A stretch of DNA of 38,555 nucleotides, taken from the NCBI GenBank assembly GCA_002784045.1, contig PFJX01000016.1:318-38872 (forward strand), given 5' to 3'. This stretch comes from Hydrogenophilales bacterium CG_4_10_14_3_um_filter_63_21 (GTDB lineage: Bacteria; Pseudomonadota; Gammaproteobacteria; Burkholderiales; Thiobacillaceae). Of the stretch, positions 16,832 through 25,617 are shown one piece after another; position 1 is the first letter of the stretch; every line of letters starts with the position of its first letter. Made by a program: the position numbers and the translations under genes. The notes below the pieces were generated by a model. That model did not search any database, was not told where the DNA came from, and worked only from the letters and a program-made list of their open reading frames with translations.

Positions 16832-19800
16832 ATGACCGTTAGCCTACCCCACCTGGAGTTTCCGGAAGCCTTGCCGGTTTCCGCCCGCCGCGCCGACATC
16901 GCCGCCGCCCTGCTCGCGCACCCGGTGATCATTGTCTGCGGCGAGACCGGTTCCGGCAAAACTACGCAGTTGCCCAAGATCGCGCTCGCCGCCGGGCGCG
17001 GCGGAGTTGGCCACGGGGTTGGCAATATCGGCGGCCTGGTGGGGATGACGCAACCGCGCCGAATCGCCGCCAAGAGCGTGGCGGCGCGCATCGCCGAGGA
17101 AACGAAATCTCGCCTTGGCGGCCTGGTCGGCTGGCAGGTACGCTTCACCGATCAGGTTTCAAAGGAGAGCCGGATCAAGGTGATGACCGACGGCATTCTG
17201 CTGGCGGAAACCCAGTCCGACCCTGACTTCCGCGCCTACGACACCCTGATTCTCGACGAGGCGCACGAGCGCAGCCTGAACATCGACTTTCTGTTGGGCT
17301 ACCTGAAGACCCTGCTGCCCCGCCGCCCCGACCTGAAGCTGATCCTGTCTTCCGCGACCATCGAGGCTGACCGCTTCTCCGCCTTCTTCGACGGCGCGCC
17401 GGTGGTGGAGGTGTCGGGGCGGACTTATCCGGTGGAGCTGCGCTACCGCGCAACGGAGCGCGCAGCGGAAGGGGGCGTCGGCGCTCCGGCGAAGGAAGAA
17501 GAACCCGACTTCGACCTCGCCCTGATCCATGCCGTCGACGAACTCGCCGCCGCCGGCCCCGGCGACATCCTGGTGTTCCTGCCGGGCGAGCGGGAGATCC
17601 GCGACGCCCACGAGGCGCTGCGCAAGCACCATCCGCCGCAGACCGAAATCCTGCCGCTGTTCGCGCGCCTGTCGGTGGCCGATCAAGAACGGGTTTTCTC
17701 CTCCCACGGTGGCCGCCGCATCGTGCTCGCCACCAACGTGGCGGAAACCTCGCTCACCGTGCCGGGCATTCGTTATGTGGTGGATGCCGGCCTGGCGCGG
17801 GTGAAGCGCTATTCCATCCGCAACAAGATCGAACAGCTCAAGGTGGAAAAGGTGGCGCAGTCTTCCGCCAACCAGCGCGCCGGGCGTTGCGGGCGGGTGG
17901 CGGCAGGCATCTGCATTCGCCTCTATGGCGAAGCCGATTTCCTTTCCCGGCCGAAATACACCACCCCGGAACTGCTGCGCTCCTCGCTGGCCGGGGTCAT
18001 CCTGCGGATGAAGTCGCTGCGCTTGCCGGACATCGAGGTGTTTCCCTTCCTCGATGCCCCCGAGGGCAAACGCATCCGCGACGGCCAGCAACTCCTGGGC
18101 GAACTCGGCGCCCTGGACGAGCGCGGGCGGCTTTCCAGTATTGGCAAACAGCTCGCCCACCTGCCGCTGGACCCACGCATCGGCCGCATGTTGATCGCCG
18201 CGAAGGATCGCGGCTGCCTGCATGAGGTGCTGGTCATCGCCGCCTTCCTCTCGGTCCAGGATCCGCGCGAGCGGCCGCTGGAGCAGCAGGAAGCCGCCGA
18301 CCAGAAGCACCGCCGCTTCATTGACCCCGATTCCGATTTCATCAGTCTGCTCAATCTCTGGACACACATCGACCAACTCAGCGTCCACCGCAAATCGCAG
18401 AAGAAATTCCGCGACGCCTTGAAAGCCGACTTCCTTTCGCCCAACCGGGTGCGGGAATGGCATGACTTGTATGCACAACTGGCCACCCAGGTGAAGGAAC
18501 TGGGCTGGCAGGTGGGAGAGCCGGAGCCGCCACGTAGCGCTGGCGCCTCGCCGGCGGAGGCGCCGGCGCTACCTTACGCCGCCCTGCACCAAGCCCTCCT
18601 GCCCGGCCTCCTCGGCAACCTCGGAATGCTCACCGAGGACGGCGCCTATCTCGGCGCGCGCGACATGAAGTTCTGGATATTTCCCGGCTCCGGGGTGAAA
18701 AAAAAGCCGAAGTGGCTGCTCGCCGCCGAGATCGTGGAAACCAAGCGGGTCTATGCCCGCATGGTGGCGAAGATTGAGCCGGAGTGGATCGAACTCGCCG
18801 CCCGGCATTTGCTGAAAGTTTCCTACTCCGACCCGCACTGGGCCAAGAAACCGGCGCAGGTGGCGGCGTCCATGCGCGCCACCTTGTACGGCTTGCCGGT
18901 GGTGAATGGCCGCCGCGTGCATTACGGCCCGATCGACCCGGTGCTGTCGCGCGAGCTGTTCATCAGAGGCGCCCTGGTCGCGGGCGAATTTGAGACCCGC
19001 GCGCCCTGGTTCGAACACAACCGCCGCCTGCTCGAAGAAATCGACGACCTCGCCCAGCGCGCCCGCAATGCCCGCTTGGTGGTGGATGAGCATCGCCTGT
19101 ACGAATTCTTCGACGCACGTGTGCCACCAGGCATCCACAACGGCGCGGCCTTCGACCGCTGGCGGCGCGACGCGGAGCAAGCCCAGCCGCGCCTGCTCTA
19201 CCTGGAACGCGCGACGCTGCTGGCCGACGATCACGATTCCCAAGAGCAGGAATTTCCGCCCGAGATCGACCTCAACAGCGCCCGCTACCCGCTCGCCTAC
19301 CGCTTCGACCCCGGCACGGAAGACGACGGCGTCACCCTGATCGTCCCGCTCGCCGCGCTCAACCAGATTTCCCCGGCGCGCTGCGAATGGCTGGTGCCCG
19401 GCCTCCTGGAAGAAAAAATCACCGCCCTGATCAAGAGCCTGCCGCAATCCATCCGCCGCGCCTTCGTGCCGGTGCCGGAGTACGCCCGGGCGGCGGCGGC
19501 AGCCTTGGCGACCAACACCGCCGATACCGCGCGCCTGGCGTCACTGACCGACGCCCTCGCCGCCTTCCTGTCCAAATCCACCGGCCAGCTCATCCCGCGC
19601 GACGCCTGGCGCCCGGAAGCCCTCGCTGCCCACCTGGCCATGAATTTCCGGGTGCAGGACGAAGCCGGCAAGACCCTGGCCGAAGGCCGCGATCTCGCGG
19701 CCCTGCGCCAGCAACTAGGCAGCGCCGCCAGCGAGGAACTGGCGCGCGCAGTTGGCCAAATCACCGGCCAGTTCCAGCGCGACCAGATCACGAAATGGGA

Positions 19801-20656
19801 CTTCGGCGACCTGCCGGAAACCGCCACGGTCAACAGCGGCGGTCGCGTTGGTGGCCAAATCGTCGCCGCCTTCCCTGCGCTGCAATGCGTGGAGGGCCAG
19901 GTCAATCTGCGCCTGTTCGACCATCCCGACGCAGCCCGCGCCGCGCACCGCCTGGGCGTGGCCCGCCTGCTCTGGCTGGGCTTCCCCGACCTGCTGAAAC
20001 AGGGCGAGCGCGACCTGGCCGTGCGCCTTAAACCTGCCTGCCTGCAATACGCCCTGTTGTTCAAGGGCGTCTCCTGTCTTGGCCTTACCCGCGACCTGCT
20101 GGCCGCCGCCTTGTTTGGCCTTCGAGAGGTCGCCGACATCCGCGGCCAGGCCGCGTTTGCCGAAGCCGCGCAAGCCGTCCGCCCGCGCCTGTCGGAAACC
20201 AGCACCCGCCTGGCGACCACGGCGACGGACTGCCTCGCCGCCGCGTACCGTCTCAGCCAGGCACTGGCCAAGGCCCCCGCCGCCTGGAAAAGCGCCGTGA
20301 CCGACCTGCGCGAACAACTCGACGCCCTGGTGTTTCCCGGCTTTCTCACGGCCCACCCCGGCGAGCGCCTGGCCCACCTGCCGCGCTATCTCAAGGCCAT
20401 GGAACTACGCCTGGCCAAGCTCCCCAATCAGCCCGCGCGCGACAGCACCGCACAACGCGAAATAGCCCCGCTGCTCACGGCCTGGCGTTCCCGCGTGGAA
20501 CGCCTGAAAGCGCAAGGCCAGGACGACCCGGCGTTGGAGACTTTCCGCTGGCAACTGGAAGAACTGCGCGTCTCCCTGTACGCCCAGGAACTGAAGACGC
20601 CGGAACCGGTGTCGGTGAAGCGACTGGCAAAACGCTGGGCGGAAATCGCCCGGTGA
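16832..20656 (+). CDS. hrpA: ATP-dependent RNA helicase HrpA
   Basis: HrpA is a DEAH-box RNA helicase implicated in rescuing stalled or collided ribosomes and in mRNA processing. The 1274-residue product is close to the E. coli 1300. It has Walker A GETGSGKTTQ, motif Ia TQPRRIAA, DEAH in LDEAHERSLN, SAT in LILSSATIE, TNVAETSLTVPGIRYVVDAG and QRAGRCGR. After these come the HA2 and OB regions and the long DUF3418 C-terminus typical of HrpA. The ATG at 16832 is used because the 28 codons upstream lie in a repeat. A 39-bp palindromic repeat is inserted in frame around residues 568-580. The stop is 19 bases before the chemoreceptor frame. Confidence 0.96.
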   Translation: MTVSLPHLEFPEALPVSARRADIAAALLAHPVIIVCGETGSGKTTQLPKIALAAGRGGVGHGVGNIGGLVGMTQPRRIAAKSVAARIAEETKSRLGGLVGWQVRFTDQVSKESRIKVMTDGILLAETQSDPDFRAYDTLILDEAHERSLNIDFLLGYLKTLLPRRPDLKLILSSATIEADRFSAFFDGAPVVEVSGRTYPVELRYRATERAAEGGVGAPAKEEEPDFDLALIHAVDELAAAGPGDILVFLPGEREIRDAHEALRKHHPPQTEILPLFARLSVADQERVFSSHGGRRIVLATNVAETSLTVPGIRYVVDAGLARVKRYSIRNKIEQLKVEKVAQSSANQRAGRCGRVAAGICIRLYGEADFLSRPKYTTPELLRSSLAGVILRMKSLRLPDIEVFPFLDAPEGKRIRDGQQLLGELGALDERGRLSSIGKQLAHLPLDPRIGRMLIAAKDRGCLHEVLVIAAFLSVQDPRERPLEQQEAADQKHRRFIDPDSDFISLLNLWTHIDQLSVHRKSQKKFRDALKADFLSPNRVREWHDLYAQLATQVKELGWQVGEPEPPRSAGASPAEAPALPYAALHQALLPGLLGNLGMLTEDGAYLGARDMKFWIFPGSGVKKKPKWLLAAEIVETKRVYARMVAKIEPEWIELAARHLLKVSYSDPHWAKKPAQVAASMRATLYGLPVVNGRRVHYGPIDPVLSRELFIRGALVAGEFETRAPWFEHNRRLLEEIDDLAQRARNARLVVDEHRLYEFFDARVPPGIHNGAAFDRWRRDAEQAQPRLLYLERATLLADDHDSQEQEFPPEIDLNSARYPLAYRFDPGTEDDGVTLIVPLAALNQISPARCEWLVPGLLEEKITALIKSLPQSIRRAFVPVPEYARAAAAALATNTADTARLASLTDALAAFLSKSTGQLIPRDAWRPEALAAHLAMNFRVQDEAGKTLAEGRDLAALRQQLGSAASEELARAVGQITGQFQRDQITKWDFGDLPETATVNSGGRVGGQIVAAFPALQCVEGQVNLRLFDHPDAARAAHRLGVARLLWLGFPDLLKQGERDLAVRLKPACLQYALLFKGVSCLGLTRDLLAAALFGLREVADIRGQAAFAEAAQAVRPRLSETSTRLATTATDCLAAAYRLSQALAKAPAAWKSAVTDLREQLDALVFPGFLTAHPGERLAHLPRYLKAMELRLAKLPNQPARDSTAQREIAPLLTAWRSRVERLKAQGQDDPALETFRWQLEELRVSLYAQELKTPEPVSVKRLAKRWAEIAR
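18534..18572. repeat. 39-bp family A palindrome inside hrpA (in frame)
   Basis: Arms GTAGCGCTGGCGCCTC (18534-18549) and GAGGCGCCGGCGCTAC (18557-18572) pair with one G-T wobble around the loop GCCGGCG. The ends are the same GTAGCGC and GCGCTAC as intergenic family A copies. Its 39 bases equal 13 codons and encode SAGASPAEAPAL-type sequence in a linker between conserved HrpA segments (VKELGWQ and YAALHQALLPGLLGN). Confidence 0.85.
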
Positions 20657-20675
20657 GATGAACAGGTTGGCCTAA

Positions 20676-22371
20676 GTGCAGCGCGCTCAAGTTTCGTTCC
20701 CCGCTGTCGATAAGGCGGCGAATCCCTATACAAAAAAGACGGAGACGCCCTCGAAGTCGATCGCTTTCTGCACCGGCACCATTACTTCCAGAATCCTCGC
20801 CTTCGCGGCGGGCCTGTTTCTGGTCATCCTCACCGCATCGCAGATACACGCCCACTTCGCGCAGAAAAATCTGGCGGAGGAATTCGTCGGCAACCAGGTA
20901 GGTGGTGTTGCGGACACCTATTTCGATGGCCTGAACAAGCTGATGCTGACCGGCGCCATGGCGACGCGCGATGAACTGCCGCTGCAGATCAAACAGCAGC
21001 CCAATGTCCTGGAAGCGCGCGTGATCCGGAGCGACGCCGTAATCGGCCAGTATGGGCCGGCCGACGCCAGGGAAATGGCCGCTGACGACCTCGATCGCGA
21101 TGCCTTGAAAGGCAAGGAAACCGCGCGTATCGAAGAAACCCCACAAGGGCGCCGGCTCACCCTGGTGCGGCCGTTCCGGGCGAGCGAGAAAACCCGGGGC
21201 GTCGACTGTATGGGTTGCCACAGCGTACCCACCGGCACCGTCCTGGGCGCTGTCCGTATCAGCTACGATCTGGCGCCGGTGGATGTGCGCATCCGCAACG
21301 CGGGACTGATCAGCCTGGGCATCCATGGTGTGCTGTTCTTCTTCGGCATGGCGCTGCTCATCCTGGCCCTGCGCCGCACCGTGGCGGCGCCGATCAACCG
21401 CCTGACGGCGCTGATGACGCGGGTGGAACAGGAATCCGATCTGAACCTGCGTATTCCCGTGGACGGCAGGGATGAAATCGCCTGTGCGGCGCACGCCTTC
21501 AACACCATGATGGAGCGCTTCGCCGACATCATCCGTCAGGTCGGCGGTGCCACCCATCATCTCAGCCAGGTGGCCAGCCATCTGGTCATGGTCACTACCC
21601 GCACCCAGGCCGGTGTCGACAAGCAACTTGTTGATACCGAACAACTGGTCGCCACACTGACCCAACTCGCCGGCAGTGTGCAGGAAGTGGCGCATAACAA
21701 CCCAGGCAGCGGCCGACGCGGCCCGCCAAGCCGACAACGATGCGAAGGAAGGGACGAAAACCTCCACCTGCGCCCTCGGCGCCATCTCCGCCATGTCCGA
21801 TCAACTGAAACAGGCGGTAAACGTCATCCAGCGTCTGGATACCGATAGCCGCGACATTGGCCGGGTGATCGGCCTGATCCGCGTGATCACCGAGCAAACC
21901 AACCTGCTCGCCCTAAACGCCGCCATCGAAGCCGCTCGTGCCGGCGAACAGGGGCGCGGTTTCGCCGTGGTCGCCGACGAAGTGCGCACCCTGGCGCAAC
22001 GCACCCAATCCGCCACCGAAGACATCGAGAGCATCATCGTCATGGTTCAGGATCGCGCCAAGGAAGCCGTGGGCGCCATCCAGAGCGCGGAACAGAAGAC
22101 CGACTCCAGCGTGAAGAGCGTCCAGGAAAGCGCGGCGGCACTCACCACCATTTCCGGTTCGGTGAGTGTCATCACCCGCATGAATGCCCAGATCGCGTCC
22201 AGTTCAAAAGAACAGAGCAGCGCGGCGGACAGCATCAACCAGAAACTCGGCGACATCGGCGCCGTCGCCCGCGAAGCCTCCAGCCATGCCCACGATACCC
22301 ACGGCGCCAGCGAGCAGCTCGCCGCCCTGGCGCGGGAGCTGGAAGGCATGGTGAATCAGTTCCAGGTGTAG
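20676..22371 (+). pseudogene. Methyl-accepting chemotaxis protein with CxxCH haem motif, frameshifted
   Basis: The 5' frame (GTG at 20676) encodes TM1 (about residues 39-56), then a periplasmic domain with CMGCH (Cys178, Cys181, His182), a c-type haem attachment motif near VLGAVRISYD. It continues with TM2 (209-232), a HAMP domain and the start of the signalling coiled coil up to SVQEVAHN. The frame then shifts at 21696-21700, where AACAACCCAG has one A more than the AACACCCAG that would give [14 protein letters not shown]. The rest continues in the +1 frame with the highly conserved tip [38 protein letters not shown]. As written, no full receptor is made. The start codon is uncertain, as no ATG exists. 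A sequencing error or slippage is possible. Confidence 0.85.
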
Positions 22372-22444
22372 GGCGGAACGCGACAGCGGTTCCGCCGAAT
22401 TACGCCCCGGCATGGCGGATCGGCCTGCCGGCCATCCGCCCTAC
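22368..22444. repeat. GTAG-bounded paired palindrome (family B, copy 2)
   Basis: The termini GTAGGGCGGA (22368-22377) and TCCGCCCTAC (22435-22444) are a perfect 10-bp inverted repeat. Inside are GCGGAACGCGACAGCGGTTCCGC and GGATCGGCCTGCCGGCCATCC hairpins, equivalent to the two halves of the copy at 3841. Both flanking genes end in its GTAG/CTAC: the chemoreceptor frame at 22369-22371 and the small membrane protein at 22441-22443. Confidence 0.85.
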
Positions 22445-22593
22445 CTCCAAGCCGCCCCCAGCATCACCGCCGCCACGACCAGCGCCACCAGCCCCGTAGC
22501 CCATTGCCCAGTCGCGCCCCAGGCCGCGCCGGCCACGATCATCACGGGGTAGATCAGGGTGGAAAGGCGGGCGGTCCAATCGGTTGCATTCAT
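22441..22593 (-). CDS. Small two-span membrane protein, unknown
   Basis: The 50-residue product (MNATDWTARLSTLIYPVMIV, AGAAWGATGQWATGLVALVV, AAVMLGAAWR) has two hydrophobic helices separated by GATGQWATG. The ATG at 22593 is preceded by GGAGA seven bases upstream, a good ribosome site. An open frame extending upstream to 22749 runs into the WYL gene and is not used. Its TAG stop is in the family B repeat. I do not recognise the family. It is divergent from the WYL regulator with a 158-base spacer, which may control both. Confidence 0.6.
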   Translation of the reverse strand: MNATDWTARLSTLIYPVMIVAGAAWGATGQWATGLVALVVAAVMLGAAWR

Positions 22594-22751
22594 GTCAATC
22601 TCCGAAACCATCAAGATGGCGACATGATGCACGCCACGAGGCTCACCAGATGAGCCTGTTATAAAGTCGCTGGCGGCAAGGCGGCAGCGGCTTTTCGGCG
22701 GGCATGAGGCATACTCTCGCCACCCATCCATTCTTCGCCAAGGGTTCACGC

Positions 22752-23795
22752 ATGGATCGCACGGAACGCTTCTACAAGATCGACCAGCTTCTCGCCGAAC
22801 GCCGCGTGGTGCCGTTCGAAGCGTTGCAGTCCGCGCTGGAAGTCTCGCGCGCCACCCTCAAGCGCGACCTGCTCTACCTGCGCGACCGCCTCAACGCTCC
22901 CATCGTCTGGGACCGCGCGGCACGCGGCTATCGCTATGCCGGGCAAGGCACAGCGCGCGCCGGCAGGCAGTTCGCGCTGCCCGGCCTGTGGTTTAACGCT
23001 CAGGAAATCCACGCCCTGCTGACTATGCAGCACCTGCTCGCCAGCCTCGATCAGGGCGGCCTCCTGGGTCCGCAGGTGCAGCCGCTGATGGCCCGCCTGA
23101 ATGGCCTCATGGGCACGGCCGACGACAGCGCCGAGGAAGTACGCAAGCGAGTACGGATCATCGGCGCGGCGGCGCGAAGCCTGGATCTCGCCCAATTCGA
23201 ACGCATCGGCTCCGCCCTGCTGCGCCGCAAGCGACTGCTGATTACCTACCACGCGCGCGGCAGCAATGAAGTCAGTGAACGCGAAGTCTCGCCGCAACGC
23301 CTGGTGCACTACCGCGGGAACTGGCACCTGGATGCCTGGTGCCACTTGCGCCGCGGCCTGCGCAACTTTTCCGTGGACGCCATCGAACGCGCGGAGATTC
23401 TGGAAAAGCCCGCCCGCGACCTCGCCGAAAAAACGCTGAACAAGAAGCTTGGCGCCGGCTATGGCATTTTTTCTGGAACCCAGGTGCAATGGGCCAAGCT
23501 CCGCTTCAGCCCGGAGCGAGCGCGCTGGGTGGCAAGCGAGCAGTGGCACCCGAAGCAGAAAGGGCACCTGGATCGGGATGGCGCCTATCTCCTGGAACTC
23601 CCCTATAGTGATGATCGGGAACTGATCATGGACATCCTGAAATACGGCCCGGATTGCGAAGTGCTGGGGCCGGATGCGCTGCGCGAGCGGGTATGGGAAC
23701 AGGCCAGGGCAACCCTTGCGCTTTATCGAAAATCGCCTGGCGCGCGTTCCCCCGGCCGGGGGAAACAAAAACCCGTCAATCGCACTACCCCATGA
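22752..23795 (+). CDS. WYL-domain transcriptional regulator
   Basis: The 347-residue protein has an N-terminal DeoR-type winged HTH (RFYKIDQLLAERRVVPFEAL to RATLKRDLLYLRDRL) and a WYL domain. The WYL part contains RRKRLLITYHARGSNEVSEREVSPQRLVHYRGNWHLDAWCHLRRGLRNFSVDAIE, and the C-terminal WCX-type extension continues to the end. WYL domains bind nucleic-acid-like or nucleotide ligands in many defence and DNA-damage regulators, but this architecture is also common in stand-alone regulators. The ATG at 22752 (MDRTERFYKIDQLL) is the family start; 16 upstream codons are unsupported. No defence system is visible nearby. Confidence 0.92.
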   Translation: MDRTERFYKIDQLLAERRVVPFEALQSALEVSRATLKRDLLYLRDRLNAPIVWDRAARGYRYAGQGTARAGRQFALPGLWFNAQEIHALLTMQHLLASLDQGGLLGPQVQPLMARLNGLMGTADDSAEEVRKRVRIIGAAARSLDLAQFERIGSALLRRKRLLITYHARGSNEVSEREVSPQRLVHYRGNWHLDAWCHLRRGLRNFSVDAIERAEILEKPARDLAEKTLNKKLGAGYGIFSGTQVQWAKLRFSPERARWVASEQWHPKQKGHLDRDGAYLLELPYSDDRELIMDILKYGPDCEVLGPDALRERVWEQARATLALYRKSPGARSPGRGKQKPVNRTTP

Positions 23796-23848
23796 AACAA
23801 GCAATATCCGGATAATCCGGCCTCTCTCAACAATATTACTTTCGATAT

Positions 23849-24682
23849 ATGCGAGTCGTTGTCGTCAGCGGACTGTCCGGGTCCGGCAAGAGCGTCGCCC
23901 TCAAAGCGATGGAAGACGCAAATTTCTATTGCGTCGATAACCTGCCCGCCGCGCTGTTGCCGGAGGCGGTGGAATATCTGCGGCTGTTGGGCATTCAGGA
24001 TGCCGCCTTGAGTATCGACTCGCGCAGCGGCGGTAGCCTGGTCGGGCTGCCGGACGAACTGGAGCGTTTGCGCGGCAAGGTCGATCTGCGAGTCATTTTT
24101 CTCACCGCCAAGGACGACACGCTGGTCAAGCGTTTCTCGGAAACCCGGCGGCGCCATCCCTTGAATACCGGTGAACGCTCGCTGGAGGAATGCATCCGCC
24201 AAGAACGTGAGATGCTGGCGCGGATTTCCGCTAACGCCCATCTGATGGATACCAGCGACCTCTCCGCCAACACCCTGCGCGACTGGATCAAGGACTTCCT
24301 CGGCCTGCACAGCGCCGGCTTCACCCTGGTGTTCGAATCGTTCGGCTTCAAGCATGGCATCCCGATGGACGCCGACCTGGTGTTCGACGTGCGTTGCCTA
24401 CCCAATCCGCATTACGACCCCACGCTGAAACCGCTGACTGGCCGCGACGCGCCGGTCATCGCTTTCCTGCAAGCCCAGGAACCGGTGGCGGACATGCTGA
24501 AAGATATCCGTGCCTTCGTCGCCAAATGGCTGCCATCCTACATCAAGGACAACCGCAGCTATTTCACCGTGGGCCTCGGCTGCACCGGCGGCCAGCACCG
24601 CTCCGTGTATTTCGCGGAGGCCCTGGCTGACACTTTCCGCGAGTCCCAGCAGGTGCTGATCCGGCATCGGGAGCTTTCCTGA
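23849..24682 (+). CDS. rapZ: RNase adapter protein RapZ
   Basis: RapZ is a P-loop protein that in enterobacteria directs RNase E to the sRNA GlmZ and so tunes glucosamine-6-phosphate synthesis. The 277-residue product has Walker A GLSGSGKS, FYCVDNLPAALLPE, IFLTAKDDTLVKRFSETRRRHPL, FESFGFKHGIPMDADLVFDVRCLPNPHYDP and the C-terminal GCTGGQHRSVYFAE. The ATG at 23849 has no clear ribosome site; the preceding bases are AT-rich. In many betaproteobacteria rapZ lies near hprK and ptsN; those are absent here, where a WYL gene precedes and a NusG-II protein follows by one base. Its role in this organism is not shown. Confidence 0.95.
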   Translation: MRVVVVSGLSGSGKSVALKAMEDANFYCVDNLPAALLPEAVEYLRLLGIQDAALSIDSRSGGSLVGLPDELERLRGKVDLRVIFLTAKDDTLVKRFSETRRRHPLNTGERSLEECIRQEREMLARISANAHLMDTSDLSANTLRDWIKDFLGLHSAGFTLVFESFGFKHGIPMDADLVFDVRCLPNPHYDPTLKPLTGRDAPVIAFLQAQEPVADMLKDIRAFVAKWLPSYIKDNRSYFTVGLGCTGGQHRSVYFAEALADTFRESQQVLIRHRELS

Positions 24683-24683
24683 A

Positions 24684-25037
24684 GTGGGGCGCGCCCGCCC
24701 CGGCGACTGGCTGATTCTGTTCGCGGGGCTCACCCTGGCCATTGGGTTGTGGCTGCGCCAGGCGGACAGCCTGGAGGGGCGCGTCATCGTGCGCCTCGAT
24801 GGCAAGGTGGCGATCGAGACCAGCCTGCGCCTGAATCGCCAGATCGAAATCAACGGGCCGCTGGGCATCAGCCGGATCGAAATCCGCGATGGCCGCGTGC
24901 GTGTCGCCCGCGACCCCAGCCCACGCCAACTCTGTGTCCGGCAAGGCTGGATAGCGCCGGGCGGGGCCGCCATCTGCCTGCCCAACCGGGTCAGCGTGGA
25001 AAACGCCGCGGCGGGTTACGACACGCTCAATTACTGA
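24684..25037 (+). CDS. NusG domain II-containing membrane-anchored protein
   Basis: The 117-residue product has an N-terminal membrane helix (DWLILFAGLTLAIGLWL) and then a soluble region with LEGRVIVRLDGKVAIETSL, IEINGPLGISRIEIRDGRVRVARDPSPRQLCVRQGWI, GGAAICLPNRVSVE. This is the NusG-II fold of small stand-alone proteins found beside Gx transporters and Rnf/ApbE-type genes. The GTG at 24684 starts one base after the rapZ stop, with GGGAG in the end of rapZ. The Gx transporter gene lies 64 bases downstream. The pair is known in Firmicutes and some Proteobacteria; its molecular role is not established. Confidence 0.85.
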   Translation: MGRARPGDWLILFAGLTLAIGLWLRQADSLEGRVIVRLDGKVAIETSLRLNRQIEINGPLGISRIEIRDGRVRVARDPSPRQLCVRQGWIAPGGAAICLPNRVSVENAAAGYDTLNY

Positions 25038-25101
25038 AGCCTACCGGCGCGACGCTGGAAACCCCACCCGTTCAGGGCTCGTTAATGAATAACATGGCGC
25101 C

Positions 25102-25617
25102 ATGCAACTCGAACTCCATGCCACGCTTGAAGATCGCCGGGTGGCCGCGCTGGCCGCGGCGGCCATTGGCCTGACCCTGGCCGAAGCGGCGATTCCACTG
25201 CCGCTTCCCGGGGTCAAACCCGGCCTCGCCAATATCGTCACCCTGGTGGTGTTGTATCGCTACGGCTGGCGCACCGCCGCCTGGGTGGCGGGCCTGCGCA
25301 TCGTCGCCGGGGCACTGGCGCTGGGCCAGTTTCTCACTCCGGCTTTCGTGTTGAGCCTGTCCGGCGGAATCGCCAGCCTACTGCTGCTGGCCTTGATGAT
25401 TCGCCTACCGGCACGCTGGTTCGGCCCGATCGGTTTGTCCGTGCTGGCCGCTTTTGCCCACATCGCAGCGCAATTGCTGGTGGTGGATGCCTGGCTACTG
25501 CCGGGGGCCAGCATTCTCGGCCTGCTGCCGCTGTTCCTTTCCGCCGCCTGGATCACCGGCCTGGTGAACGGGTTTGCGGCGGATCATCTGTTGCACACTC
25601 AAGAGAGCACGCCATGA
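25102..25617 (+). CDS. Gx transporter family membrane protein
   Basis: The 171-residue hydrophobic protein has about five membrane segments. It carries the family signature PLPLPGVKPGLANIVTLVVL, then GWRTAAWVAGLRIVAGAL and LSLSGGIASLLLLALM, as in the Gx transporter/heptaprenyl diphosphate synthase component I-like family, which resembles ECF-type S components. The substrate is unknown. It follows the NusG-II gene and overlaps ubiX by four bases (ATGA). The ATG at 25102 is preceded by a second ATG four codons upstream that is out of frame. ATGAATAACATGG at 25085-25097 in its leader reappears in the hairpin at 26314-26344. Confidence 0.85.
   Translation: MQLELHATLEDRRVAALAAAAIGLTLAEAAIPLPLPGVKPGLANIVTLVVLYRYGWRTAAWVAGLRIVAGALALGQFLTPAFVLSLSGGIASLLLLALMIRLPARWFGPIGLSVLAAFAHIAAQLLVVDAWLLPGASILGLLPLFLSAAWITGLVNGFAADHLLHTQESTP

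Noticed and set aside
17159-18478. Minus-strand frame of 439 codons inside hrpA
   Set aside because: Antisense of the conserved helicase core; no ribosome site or family features.
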